A DNA stretch of 53,874 nucleotides. It comes from a virus. The DNA is taken from positions 1 to 53,874 of IMG/VR virus record IMGVR_UViG_3300031787_000162; one strand, 5' to 3'. How positions within the stretch are numbered: the first letter of the stretch is position 1; every line of letters begins with the position of its first letter. Below are positions 45,020 through 53,527 of the stretch, piece by piece. The notes beneath the pieces are model-generated. The model was not told where the DNA came from and ran no database searches. It saw nothing but the letters and a program-made list of their open reading frames with translations. The position numbers and the translations under genes were made by a program.

Positions 45020-46558
45020 TCACAGCTGCCAACACTTTTTGATAATTAAACTATCTTTTTTCTTTGTTTGTTCTAAATTAAACATAATAGTATTATTTTT
45101 AAATAATAAATGTTTATATGTGTCAAATTCTTTTGGGAAAGCAATAATGTCGCACGATCCGGTACTATCAGAGATTTTGATAAATGCCATTTCTTGACCA
45201 GGATTAGCACCCTTCTTTGTCTTGATAATGCTAATATCATCTATTTCCGCACCAACTATAATAGTTTTTAATCCTAGGCACGACTTACTTAGTGATTGAC
45301 AATCTGTATTGGCGGCTTCTAAATCTCGTCCATCAATGACAGAACACGTTATACTAACTCCCAATAGTTGTTTTTCTGAAGTAGCTATCCATTCATAATT
45401 ATCATCTAAACTATATGCTGGTTTTTGAATTGCTGATATTAGAGAAGAAATTGTTTGCAGTCTTTTTTTATTAACAAATTTTAATAATTTAGATAATATA
45501 TTTTCTATATTGTCGTTTAAATCAATATTATTTATAATGATTTCTTTTTCTCTAGCGCTCAAATTAGATATGATATCTAAGTAAAATAATATTTTCTTTC
45601 TAGACACCTTTAAATAATCAATAGCTCCAACAGAAACAATAGCTTTAGCTGCTTTGCTATTAATTTGATCTAATATAAAAAATAATAATTCATTTATTGT
45701 AATATTATTAATATCTATTTTAGTAGAAGATACTATATCTAGTATTTTATTATAAACAGATTCACCAACACCTTTAATATTTGTTAAACCAAAATATATA
45801 ATATTTTGATCTAGAATAAATTCTTTATTTAATTTACGTAAGTCTGGTCTATATATATTAATATGGTTCTCATGGGCATTATGTACTAATTCTGCCACCT
45901 CTTTTATTGGATCTATTTTATCTTTTGCAAACTTTAAGTATGAGGTAAAAAATTCTTTAGTATAGTGCGTTTTAGCATAGGCTGAGACATAGGCATTAAG
46001 AGCATAACTAATAGCATGGCTTTTATTAAATGAATATCTTTGACTTTTTTCTATCCAGCTAAAAATTTGCTCAGCCTCATGCTCATTAACAATGTTAGCA
46101 GATTTAGTTTTTTCCATGAATAATGTTTTGATTTTAGCCATTTCTTCAGGTTTTTTCTTGCCAATAGCTTTTCTTAACATGTCAGCTTCTGATAAATTAA
46201 AGTTAGCTATGCTTTGACATATTTGCATTGCTTGTTCTTGATAAACCATCTCACCATATGTTTCTTTAAGAATAGGTTCCAAACTATGATGAAAATAATC
46301 AATAGACTCAGTTCCATTTTTTTTATCTATATAGTGATTAGAAACTGTTTTTCCTTCTCTAACGGCTTCTAAACAACCAGGTCTAAGAATACTGATTAAA
46401 GCCGCTAAATGTTCTATAGTTTCTGGCTTTAATTTTTTAGACATACTTTGACCAAGTCTTGACTCTAGTTGAAATATCCCTTTTGTATTACCAGAGCCAA
46501 TTAAATACCAAGTTTTTGGACAATTTAAATCAATACTATTAAAATCTAGTCTTGTCAT
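45020..46558 (-). CDS. DNA polymerase III alpha, C-terminal fragment
   Basis: This 512-residue protein begins where bacterial DnaE residue about 580 would continue: GIFQLES (27-33), YQEQAMQICQ and AIGKKKPEEMAK (about 100-140), YSFNKSHAISYAL (about 175-187). A helix-hairpin-helix (NIKGVGESVYNKI, about 257) and an OB domain at the end (GQEMAFIKISDSTGSCDIIAF) follow. It contains the rest of the fingers and the DNA-binding domains, but no catalytic Asp. No clear beta-clamp-binding motif or tau-binding tail is seen. It overlaps the DnaQ gene by ATGA. No intein is visible at its N-terminus. Confidence 0.9.
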   Translation of the reverse strand: MTRLDFNSIDLNCPKTWYLIGSGNTKGIFQLESRLGQSMSKKLKPETIEHLAALISILRPGCLEAVREGKTVSNHYIDKKNGTESIDYFHHSLEPILKETYGEMVYQEQAMQICQSIANFNLSEADMLRKAIGKKKPEEMAKIKTLFMEKTKSANIVNEHEAEQIFSWIEKSQRYSFNKSHAISYALNAYVSAYAKTHYTKEFFTSYLKFAKDKIDPIKEVAELVHNAHENHINIYRPDLRKLNKEFILDQNIIYFGLTNIKGVGESVYNKILDIVSSTKIDINNITINELLFFILDQINSKAAKAIVSVGAIDYLKVSRKKILFYLDIISNLSAREKEIIINNIDLNDNIENILSKLLKFVNKKRLQTISSLISAIQKPAYSLDDNYEWIATSEKQLLGVSITCSVIDGRDLEAANTDCQSLSKSCLGLKTIIVGAEIDDISIIKTKKGANPGQEMAFIKISDSTGSCDIIAFPKEFDTYKHLLFKNNTIMFNLEQTKKKDSLIIKKCWQL

Positions 46559-47268
46559 ATGAGTTGAGTTTGAGCAAAAGAATTTTTAAACTTAATTTTA
46601 GAAGATAGATTTCTATGAAGCCTCATAAATCTTATCAAGATTTCAGCACAGTCTTTGACATCTTTAATAGCGTCATGAGCATTGGTTTTATCTATACCGA
46701 GATAATCTCTAAGAGTATCTAATGATAGTGATTTAATATCAGAAGAATTTTCTAGCCATAACCAAGCAATATTCATTATATCAATTTGATCTCGTGGATG
46801 AAATAAGTTAGTATTATTTTCTTTATTAACATTGCCATATTTTTGGCTAAGTCTATGTACTATTTTCATATCAAATCTAATAATGTTATATCCACACGCT
46901 ATAGGTGAACTAAATTGACTTTTAGTTTTTCTATTTTTTAGATGATAATTATCTAAATAACCAATAAATTGTTGCCAACTATGTTTTTGTGATGGATATT
47001 TAGTCCACGTATTAAAAATTTCTGATTTATCCACTCCTTTCACTTTGCCGTGCCACTCTAGTATATCGCTATCGTCATATAAAGTAGCATCAGATTTTGG
47101 ATTATCTTCAATTCGCTCAGGTTTTAGATAAACATTAAATTCTGAATCTTTAATAATTTCTAGTCTATTATTGTCTATCATTACTGCCGATAATTGGACT
47201 GGACTACACTCTAATGGATTTGAGCCATCAGTTTCAAAATCGAACACGCAAATATTATTTTTAATCAC
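46555..47268 (-). CDS. DnaQ-like 3'-5' proofreading exonuclease
   Basis: This 237-residue protein has the DEDDh exonuclease motifs: FDFETDG (9-15), NIIRFDMKI (Exo II) and NAHDAIKDVKD (Exo III, with the H-D-A-x3-D catalytic pattern). It is the epsilon-type subunit that removes mismatched nucleotides. It is encoded between the two polymerase III alpha fragments, overlapping the C-terminal one by ATGA and the 57-residue gene by GTGA. It starts with GTG at 47268. Translational coupling to its polymerase is likely. Confidence 0.93.
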   Translation of the reverse strand: MIKNNICVFDFETDGSNPLECSPVQLSAVMIDNNRLEIIKDSEFNVYLKPERIEDNPKSDATLYDDSDILEWHGKVKGVDKSEIFNTWTKYPSQKHSWQQFIGYLDNYHLKNRKTKSQFSSPIACGYNIIRFDMKIVHRLSQKYGNVNKENNTNLFHPRDQIDIMNIAWLWLENSSDIKSLSLDTLRDYLGIDKTNAHDAIKDVKDCAEILIRFMRLHRNLSSKIKFKNSFAQTQLI

Positions 47269-47438
47269 TCTGTCACCAATTCTACTTCTTGATTAGGGGA
47301 TACCATTATTTTATTTTGGTCAGTATTATTTACAGCATTGAGCCTTTTGCAGCATGATACTTTAATTTCATCTGTTTTTGTATATTCAATATTATTGAAC
47401 TTAAACTTTTGACCCACAGCTACTTCAGCAAACTTCAT
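47265..47438 (-). CDS. Small basic protein between polymerase fragment and DnaQ (57 aa)
   Basis: This 57-residue protein starts MKFAEVAVGQKFKFNNIEYT, with KVSCCKR later and PNQEVELV near the end. It looks like a small, beta-rich phage protein of a type found in several phages with no known function. AAAGGAG lies six bases before the ATG. Its TGA overlaps the GTG start of DnaQ. Its place between polymerase and exonuclease suggests a replisome accessory, which is inference. Confidence 0.6.
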   Translation of the reverse strand: MKFAEVAVGQKFKFNNIEYTKTDEIKVSCCKRLNAVNNTDQNKIMVSPNQEVELVTE

Positions 47439-47458
47439 AGTTATCTCCTTTAATTTAA

Positions 47459-49336
47459 TTAAGAATTAATCATATCATTGACACACATTATTTTATCTAA
47501 AAGGGCTATACCCAATATGTCAAACTTTATCACACCAAGAGCGTCCAAATCATTCATCTCCAAACCAGCAATATTTTGTTCGGTTTTAGTATCAAAAATC
47601 ATTGGACATATTTCGTTTAGTGGCATAGCAGCTATTGCAATACCAGCAGCATGCTTAGATTGATTATATTTTGTGCCCTCTATTCTTATAGCCTGCTCAA
47701 ATCTTTTTGCAAGCTGCCCTGTTAATTGACCATTTTCATCAATCTCACACCAATCTTTAAATTTATCAGGATTATTCTCTAATGCCCATTTAATAATTGA
47801 TGCGGATCCTTCCTCTTCTTTAATTTCTTGTAATTCATCAGCAATCTTAGCTTCGTCAGGAATATTTTTTGTAATATTATTCATCTCTTCAAAAGATAAA
47901 TTATCATATACTCTTAAAACTTCCTTCAGGGCTCCTCTACCCTTTAGAGTATTAAAAGTGATCATTTGTGATACTTTATCATGCCCATATTTATTTTTAA
48001 TATATTCTATAATAGTTTCTCTTTGATTAATAGGCACATCTACATCAATATCTGGCATACTAATTCTATCTTTTGTATTTCTACCAGCATTATAAAATCT
48101 TTCAAATAGTAAATTATATTTAATTGGATCAATATCTGTAATGCCAATTAAATATGATACTAAGCAACCAGCAGCACTACCTCTCCCTGGGCCGGGTAAC
48201 CATCCATTACTCTTCACGAAATTGAGTATATCCTGTACTATTAAAAAATAACTAGATAGACCAGCACCCTCTAAAACCTCAAGCTCATATTTGATTCTAT
48301 CAACATAAATTTTATGATTATCTTTTGAAATATTAGATTCTATCTTCTTTTTCCACCCCTCTCTACACAATTGTCTTAAATATTCAGATTCTGACTTATA
48401 TTGTTTTGGATAATCAAATTTTGGTAAGATTGGCTTATTTAATGGATTAAATGGCTCGCACATTTCTGATATTTTAATAGTGTTAGCAATCTCTTCTTTA
48501 GTATATAGTTCCGCAATAGTTTCGTTATCTAAAATATAGAAAGATTCGCTATTGAAAAAATGATTAACGCCAATATTTTGTCCAGCAACTATTTTTTTTG
48601 AGATTTCTGGAAGTGTAGTTTTTAGACTGCTACATAATAGTATTCTTTGATCAACTGCATCATTACTATTAGAATAGTAACTCTCTATACCGGCAACAGT
48701 ATTATGATAATTATTTGTTGCGCAAAAATCTCTAAATGTATTAAATATATTTTTTTGATTATAAAAATTATCAAATTGTTGAATTTCTATAAACGTATTA
48801 TCTTCAGTAAACATTTGATGTAACTGATCTAGATGTTGATTAAAGCTGGTTTGCCAATTAGGTATTAGTTCATTTTCTATGGTAACAGTATTCCATAATG
48901 TAGAACCATAATATCCAGTAATACAAATCAAATGTTCTGTATTGATTTGAGATAATGCAGTTAAGTCTATGCGTGGTTTTTTATAAAAAAAGTCAACACC
49001 ATTACATAAAGATATAATCTTAATAAGATTTTTCCATCCATCAAGATTTTTACATAGTAAAGTTATTCTAGATAATTGGTCATTATGTGAATTATGTATT
49101 TTAGCAGAATCTTTACATATGAAAATTTCACAACCTAAAATTGGCTTTATATCATAATTTTGCATTTCTTTAAAAAATGCTACAGAACCAGCAATTGTAC
49201 CAGCGTCGGTAATTGCACACGCATTAATTGATAATTCTTTACATCTTTCCGCAATATCTTTAGGTTTTGATAAGCCTAATTGTAAACTATAATGAGAATG
49301 TACATGCAATGGTATATATTTCATATTTCTATTCAT
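47459..49336 (-). CDS. DNA polymerase III alpha, N-terminal fragment (PHP and catalytic core)
   Basis: This 625-residue protein has an N-terminal PHP domain (PLHVHSHYS, 8-16) and palm/thumb elements. GWLPGPGRGSAAGCLVSYL (about 376-394) is the incoming-nucleotide site. MPDIDVDV (about 426) holds the two catalytic Asp. VIKFDILGIAL (about 602) holds the third. It stops 15-20 residues later, where bacterial DnaE continues without a break. The two fragments total 1137 residues, close to E. coli DnaE at 1160. The ATG overlaps the nuclease stop by ATGA; an alternative ATG lies at 49324. No intein segment is seen at its C-terminus. Confidence 0.95.
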   Translation of the reverse strand: MNRNMKYIPLHVHSHYSLQLGLSKPKDIAERCKELSINACAITDAGTIAGSVAFFKEMQNYDIKPILGCEIFICKDSAKIHNSHNDQLSRITLLCKNLDGWKNLIKIISLCNGVDFFYKKPRIDLTALSQINTEHLICITGYYGSTLWNTVTIENELIPNWQTSFNQHLDQLHQMFTEDNTFIEIQQFDNFYNQKNIFNTFRDFCATNNYHNTVAGIESYYSNSNDAVDQRILLCSSLKTTLPEISKKIVAGQNIGVNHFFNSESFYILDNETIAELYTKEEIANTIKISEMCEPFNPLNKPILPKFDYPKQYKSESEYLRQLCREGWKKKIESNISKDNHKIYVDRIKYELEVLEGAGLSSYFLIVQDILNFVKSNGWLPGPGRGSAAGCLVSYLIGITDIDPIKYNLLFERFYNAGRNTKDRISMPDIDVDVPINQRETIIEYIKNKYGHDKVSQMITFNTLKGRGALKEVLRVYDNLSFEEMNNITKNIPDEAKIADELQEIKEEEGSASIIKWALENNPDKFKDWCEIDENGQLTGQLAKRFEQAIRIEGTKYNQSKHAAGIAIAAMPLNEICPMIFDTKTEQNIAGLEMNDLDALGVIKFDILGIALLDKIMCVNDMINS

Positions 49337-50325
49337 TCGCCAGGAGCTTTATAAAAACCAAATGTGTGATTGGGATGTTTATATTCTTGAATCACCGAGT
49401 TCATACCCTTGATCTCTATGTCGTGGTGTATTTGTTCACACTTAGACATTATAGCACCACATGGGGTGGTTTGTCCATACCTATATTCTTCCAACGGAGC
49501 TATGGAAGTGCCGTCAAAGGTTGTTTTTCCAAAATGGCATAACTTGCTACACATCCAACTCTTATGTAATTGCGGTTTTTTAACTGTAACAATTTTTTCA
49601 AATTTTTGTTTTATCATTTGTTCAGTTTTTAAAAGATCCTTTTTTTCAAAACAGATAGAGAATGGTCCTCCATCATTAATAAAATTAATTGTTACCATAA
49701 TGTGATCCACATTAGGATATAACTGACTAGCAGCATAATGATATATTCTTAACTGAGGATCATTTTCTAAACATTCTTGGCTTTTTTGTTTACCGGTAGC
49801 CCAGTTTAATCTTTTGCCAGTTTTCCAGTCTACAATCTCATAAAAATTATCGTCTATTTTTGTAATTAGGTCTATAGTTCCTTTTAGTGCCAATTGACCT
49901 TCTAATTTTCCATCGGGAGTATCAAATGAATATTTAGACCACGGTTTATCGATAATAAAGTCAAAATGTTGTTCTGGACAAACAATATCTCTATTTCTTG
50001 GGTCAAACATGCCATTATTAAAAGATAATGTTTTTTCTACCCATTTTGTACAATCTATTTTGTCCTTTTCTGTCCACTTATGATGTTTGTTTGCGGTGCT
50101 ATAGTAATCATATACTTGATCAATAATAGTATATAAATTATAATTCATAGTATCTATATCACCAACAATATCATCAGTAATATTGTTTATATTGTCTTGA
50201 TTAGCTTTTTTAATAAATGCTAATATTTCTAAAATTTTATGTACGATAGTTCCTTTATCGGCCTTTTGATTTGATGGACCTCGCCATCCAAGAACATATT
50301 CAATAAAGTATTGTTGTTCACACAT
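49333..50325 (-). CDS. RecB/Cas4-like PD-(D/E)XK nuclease with Fe-S cysteines
   Basis: This protein has MCEQQYFIEYVLG, then KGTIVHKILE, DLITKIDDNFYEIVDWKTGK (the D ... E-x-D-x-K-like active site) and QLRIYHYAASQLYP, the QxxxY helix. A Cys in the first helix plus C-S-K-L-C and later Cys could bind a 4Fe-4S cluster, as in AddB/Cas4. The first ATG gives 330 residues, but the frame is open upstream and encodes YFRSSSYNTHS, which is the expected start of this family. A non-ATG start (ATT at 50370) would add 15 residues. It lies between kinase and polymerase genes; end processing in replication or recombination is likely. Confidence 0.85.
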   Translation of the reverse strand: MCEQQYFIEYVLGWRGPSNQKADKGTIVHKILEILAFIKKANQDNINNITDDIVGDIDTMNYNLYTIIDQVYDYYSTANKHHKWTEKDKIDCTKWVEKTLSFNNGMFDPRNRDIVCPEQHFDFIIDKPWSKYSFDTPDGKLEGQLALKGTIDLITKIDDNFYEIVDWKTGKRLNWATGKQKSQECLENDPQLRIYHYAASQLYPNVDHIMVTINFINDGGPFSICFEKKDLLKTEQMIKQKFEKIVTVKKPQLHKSWMCSKLCHFGKTTFDGTSIAPLEEYRYGQTTPCGAIMSKCEQIHHDIEIKGMNSVIQEYKHPNHTFGFYKAPGE

Positions 50326-50363
50326 ACTGTGTGTATTGTATGAACTACTTCTAAAGTAAGTAA

Positions 50364-50963
50364 TTATAATGGTAGGACGCCTTTCTTTTTTAGGAAAGAT
50401 AATACAGCATAAGTTTGTTGTTCTATTGTCAGCATATGATTAAATATAACGGTATCAAAATTTTGTTGATTATAGTTTTTTGGATCTAGTGCTGTTTCAC
50501 TATCATGATTAGAATTAAATGGATTTCTGGTTAATTTGATTACTAATCCTCTAGCGTCTTTAATGGCATCTACTTCATTAGGAAATCTGCAATCAGCAAT
50601 TATGGCCAGTTGTGGCTTATCTTCATTAATTTTCTGAATAGTGGCATTAGCCCATATATTATGTTGTAGTTTCCTAAAAATATCAGTTCCAACAAATTGC
50701 ATTACTTCTCTTGCGGTTAATTGTTTTCCATCCCAATAATTATTAGTTAATTCATTCTTATTATCGTCAGTTCCATAACACTGATCATAAGTTAGACCAA
50801 GTAATTTTATACAAATATCTTGCTTTAAAGGATCTGCAAAGTTATATATTTTGACATCATTAGATATTTCAGGATAAAATGTGTTATAATATCTAATAAT
50901 ATCTTGCGAACATGTGGTTTTGCCAGATTGTTTTCTTCCGGCAAAAGCTATAATTTGTGTCAT
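50364..50963 (-). CDS. Deoxynucleoside monophosphate kinase
   Basis: This 199-residue protein has a Walker A loop, AGRKQSGKTT (8-17), and a T4 gp1-like plan: IYNFADPLKQDICIKLLG, then AREVMQFVGTDIFR, then IADCRFPNEVDAI. It phosphorylates dNMPs to dNDPs, raising DNA precursor supply. It overlaps the primase gene by ATGA. Its TAA lies within the probable upstream start region of the nuclease gene. Confidence 0.88.
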   Translation of the reverse strand: MTQIIAFAGRKQSGKTTCSQDIIRYYNTFYPEISNDVKIYNFADPLKQDICIKLLGLTYDQCYGTDDNKNELTNNYWDGKQLTAREVMQFVGTDIFRKLQHNIWANATIQKINEDKPQLAIIADCRFPNEVDAIKDARGLVIKLTRNPFNSNHDSETALDPKNYNQQNFDTVIFNHMLTIEQQTYAVLSFLKKKGVLPL

Positions 50964-52084
50964 ATAAATTTCCTTATTTCGTTATGTACTTCTTCATCAG
51001 ACATTTCAGCAATATCATTTTTACTAATTTTAATATTATGTATATTATATGTTCTATAACATTTATTATAAATTTGCGTCCTAGCTTTTTCCCCAGCTTC
51101 ATCATTATCCATTATTACTATAATAGACATAGCTCCAGATATATCCAATAATGTTTTTTGCCTATCGCTTAGATTTGATCCAAAAATAGCTACAGAATTA
51201 TGAATATTATTTTGTTCTAATTTCCATACATTTCCTGGACTTTCAACCAAAATTACATAACCAGATGATTTTATATAATCTTTTGCAAACCATAGATTAT
51301 AAAGATTTTCTTGAGTTTTAAATCCTGTACTATGTCTCCATTTTGGAAATTTGTTGATACAGTCTTGGTTTTGTTCATGATAATTGGCACACTGTTTACA
51401 TTTGTCATAAATTATTCTACCAGTACATCCTATCATGTGAGTATAATCTATATCATAGATAGGTACTACGGCCCTATGAGACATTTCTTTATTGTCTGCG
51501 ATACAATCGCCTACATCATATTTATTTAAAATCTCTTGAGAAAAACCACGATCCATAAAGTATCTACTAGGAATTTCAAGATTTTTGCGTACTATGTTCC
51601 TTGTTACGCTTCTATTATTTGGATTGGTATTAGTGCTAACAGGTGCTAGTAATTTACTATTATTAATAAATATATTTTTATTTTGTTCATCATTAGATAC
51701 CTTGATCTCAGATAATGACAAATTTAAAAAATCAATTGCATAATTTAATGCTTCTTGAAAAGAAACTGTTGGGTTTCCATTTTTATTCCACTGTTTATTG
51801 TTATGAGACAAAACACCTCTAATAAAACCAATAATTGAAGCTTTGAAAGTATGTTCACAATGGTGTGTACGACAATTCCAATTGCCTCTATATGTATCTC
51901 CAGTATAATACAGATTCAATGCGCTATCATTATCTCCGCCATGAATTGGACAACTCATAGTAATGAATCTACCATTATCTCGATATTCTAAATTTAGATG
52001 ATCTAATAAATCATAAATACGATCACATATCTTATCGCATATTATTTTAATTTTATTTTGATTAATTGAAGTTGATTTGGTCAT
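50960..52084 (-). CDS. DnaG-like DNA primase
   Basis: This 374-residue protein begins with a zinc-binding domain: CPIH (45-48) and C71-x4-C76, of the CHC2 type. A TOPRIM domain follows, with VILVESPG and MDNDEAGEKA, supplying the Glu and D-x-D catalytic metal ligands. A middle segment with SRYFMDRGFSQEILNKYDVGD is the usual RNAP-basic domain start. It makes primers for replication. I chose the ATG at 52084; an ATG at 52132 would overlap the helicase by 71 bases and add residues not expected in the family. Confidence 0.92.
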   Translation of the reverse strand: MTKSTSINQNKIKIICDKICDRIYDLLDHLNLEYRDNGRFITMSCPIHGGDNDSALNLYYTGDTYRGNWNCRTHHCEHTFKASIIGFIRGVLSHNNKQWNKNGNPTVSFQEALNYAIDFLNLSLSEIKVSNDEQNKNIFINNSKLLAPVSTNTNPNNRSVTRNIVRKNLEIPSRYFMDRGFSQEILNKYDVGDCIADNKEMSHRAVVPIYDIDYTHMIGCTGRIIYDKCKQCANYHEQNQDCINKFPKWRHSTGFKTQENLYNLWFAKDYIKSSGYVILVESPGNVWKLEQNNIHNSVAIFGSNLSDRQKTLLDISGAMSIIVIMDNDEAGEKARTQIYNKCYRTYNIHNIKISKNDIAEMSDEEVHNEIRKFI

Positions 52085-53525
52085 CTTGCTCTTCTTCAAT
52101 AGCAAATCCTGTACCATTTTTTGAGTCCCCACTATGTAATAATTCTATTCTAGTTTTACCTTCGGTGATTTTGGCACACCAACCTTTCATATGACAATTG
52201 ATATAGTCATTATCTTCGATTCCAGATCCATGTCTGCTAATAACAGGTATTAATTTTCTATTACCATGATTGCTTCCATCTTCGGCTATCTCTTCATCGC
52301 TTTTGCGTTTAAAAATCGTAAAATTACTACATAGCCAAATAATTCTATCGGATCCACTAGCAGTATCTGTTGTTTCTTTAGTTATTCCATCTCTATTTAA
52401 TTGTACAAATGCTACTACTGGTATCTTATATTTGCAAGCAAAATTATGTAAGGATGTCATCATAAATCCTAACACTTGATATTCTTTCATATCTTGACTA
52501 ATACCAGCACTATCCATAAGCTTTAGATAATCATAAAATATTACACACGGTTTGGCTGTACCGTCACTATTTAATCCCACATCTTTAATTATCCATCTTT
52601 TCATAATAGATAATTGTTCTTCAAATGGTTTGCCTGCTATTGGTTTATAATATAGTTTAGCCTCTTTTAATTCCTTCATACCCTTTAATATTTTATCTCT
52701 AAGTACAGTAGATTCATTAAATTTGCCAGTTTCTATTTTATTAATTTCTATTTCACTAATCATTGCTAATAATCTATTAATATGATCCTCTTTAGTCATT
52801 TCAGTGTCTAGATTAAGAACTGGAATTTTAAGTTTACTAGCAATATGAAAGCCCATATTATCAGCCAATAACGTTTTACCGGTTTTGGGTCTGGCCGCAA
52901 TAACATTAATTGTACTTTTTCTTAATCCTCCACCAATAGCAGCATCATAGGCTGGAAATCCTGTAGAAATACCAACTTGATTTATTGGATTTTTAATTAG
53001 ATTATCTATATAATCATCTATACCAACAGAAACATGGGTCGCATTATTTTCTGTATCATTCAGTGTAGATGCAAAATTAAATATTCTATCTTCAGCAAGA
53101 TTTAATATAGAAGTAATACTTTCTGAGCCATTTACTTCTAATATTTTTTCTTGAGCTGTTTCTAACTCTTTATGTAATTTTCTAGCTATTTCTAATTTTT
53201 TTATTTTTGCTGCAAATGTAATTAGATTATCTTTACTAGCTGGAAAATCAAGAATCGCTTTTAAATGTAATGTTTCATCTTTACGATTTAAAATATGATC
53301 TAGTGATAAATCTTTTGCAGCAGAATATATAAGTGCTATGTCGATTTGAGTATTTTTACTGCCAGCATCAAAGATATATTTTAGGCATTTATAAATAATT
53401 TTATTACTATCTATAGTAAATGTCTGATCATTAATTAAATCAGAAATCTCAATATATGCTTCATCGCCAAATTTACATAATATTGACAATAAAGCTCTTT
53501 CTGCTGACGGATCTGTTAAAATCAT
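52062..53525 (-). CDS. Replicative DnaB-like helicase
   Basis: This 487-residue protein starts MILTDPSAERALLSILCK, the DnaB N-terminal helical domain. It contains a RecA-type motor with Walker A AARPKTGKTLLA (about 207-218), NLDTEMTKEDHINR and CVIFYDYLKLMD, plus FVQLNRDG. It would unwind the fork and recruit the primase, encoded next. I chose the ATG at 53525 because AGGA lies six bases upstream; an ATG at 53549 lacks a good site. Walker and DnaB signatures make this secure. Confidence 0.94.
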   Translation of the reverse strand: MILTDPSAERALLSILCKFGDEAYIEISDLINDQTFTIDSNKIIYKCLKYIFDAGSKNTQIDIALIYSAAKDLSLDHILNRKDETLHLKAILDFPASKDNLITFAAKIKKLEIARKLHKELETAQEKILEVNGSESITSILNLAEDRIFNFASTLNDTENNATHVSVGIDDYIDNLIKNPINQVGISTGFPAYDAAIGGGLRKSTINVIAARPKTGKTLLADNMGFHIASKLKIPVLNLDTEMTKEDHINRLLAMISEIEINKIETGKFNESTVLRDKILKGMKELKEAKLYYKPIAGKPFEEQLSIMKRWIIKDVGLNSDGTAKPCVIFYDYLKLMDSAGISQDMKEYQVLGFMMTSLHNFACKYKIPVVAFVQLNRDGITKETTDTASGSDRIIWLCSNFTIFKRKSDEEIAEDGSNHGNRKLIPVISRHGSGIEDNDYINCHMKGWCAKITEGKTRIELLHSGDSKNGTGFAIEEEQDDQINFN

Positions 53526-53527
53526 AT

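Noticed and set aside
45020-49336. Split intein as the reason for the divided polymerase
   Set aside because: Neither fragment shows extra residues with intein blocks at the break, and the region used by cyanobacterial DnaE inteins is intact.
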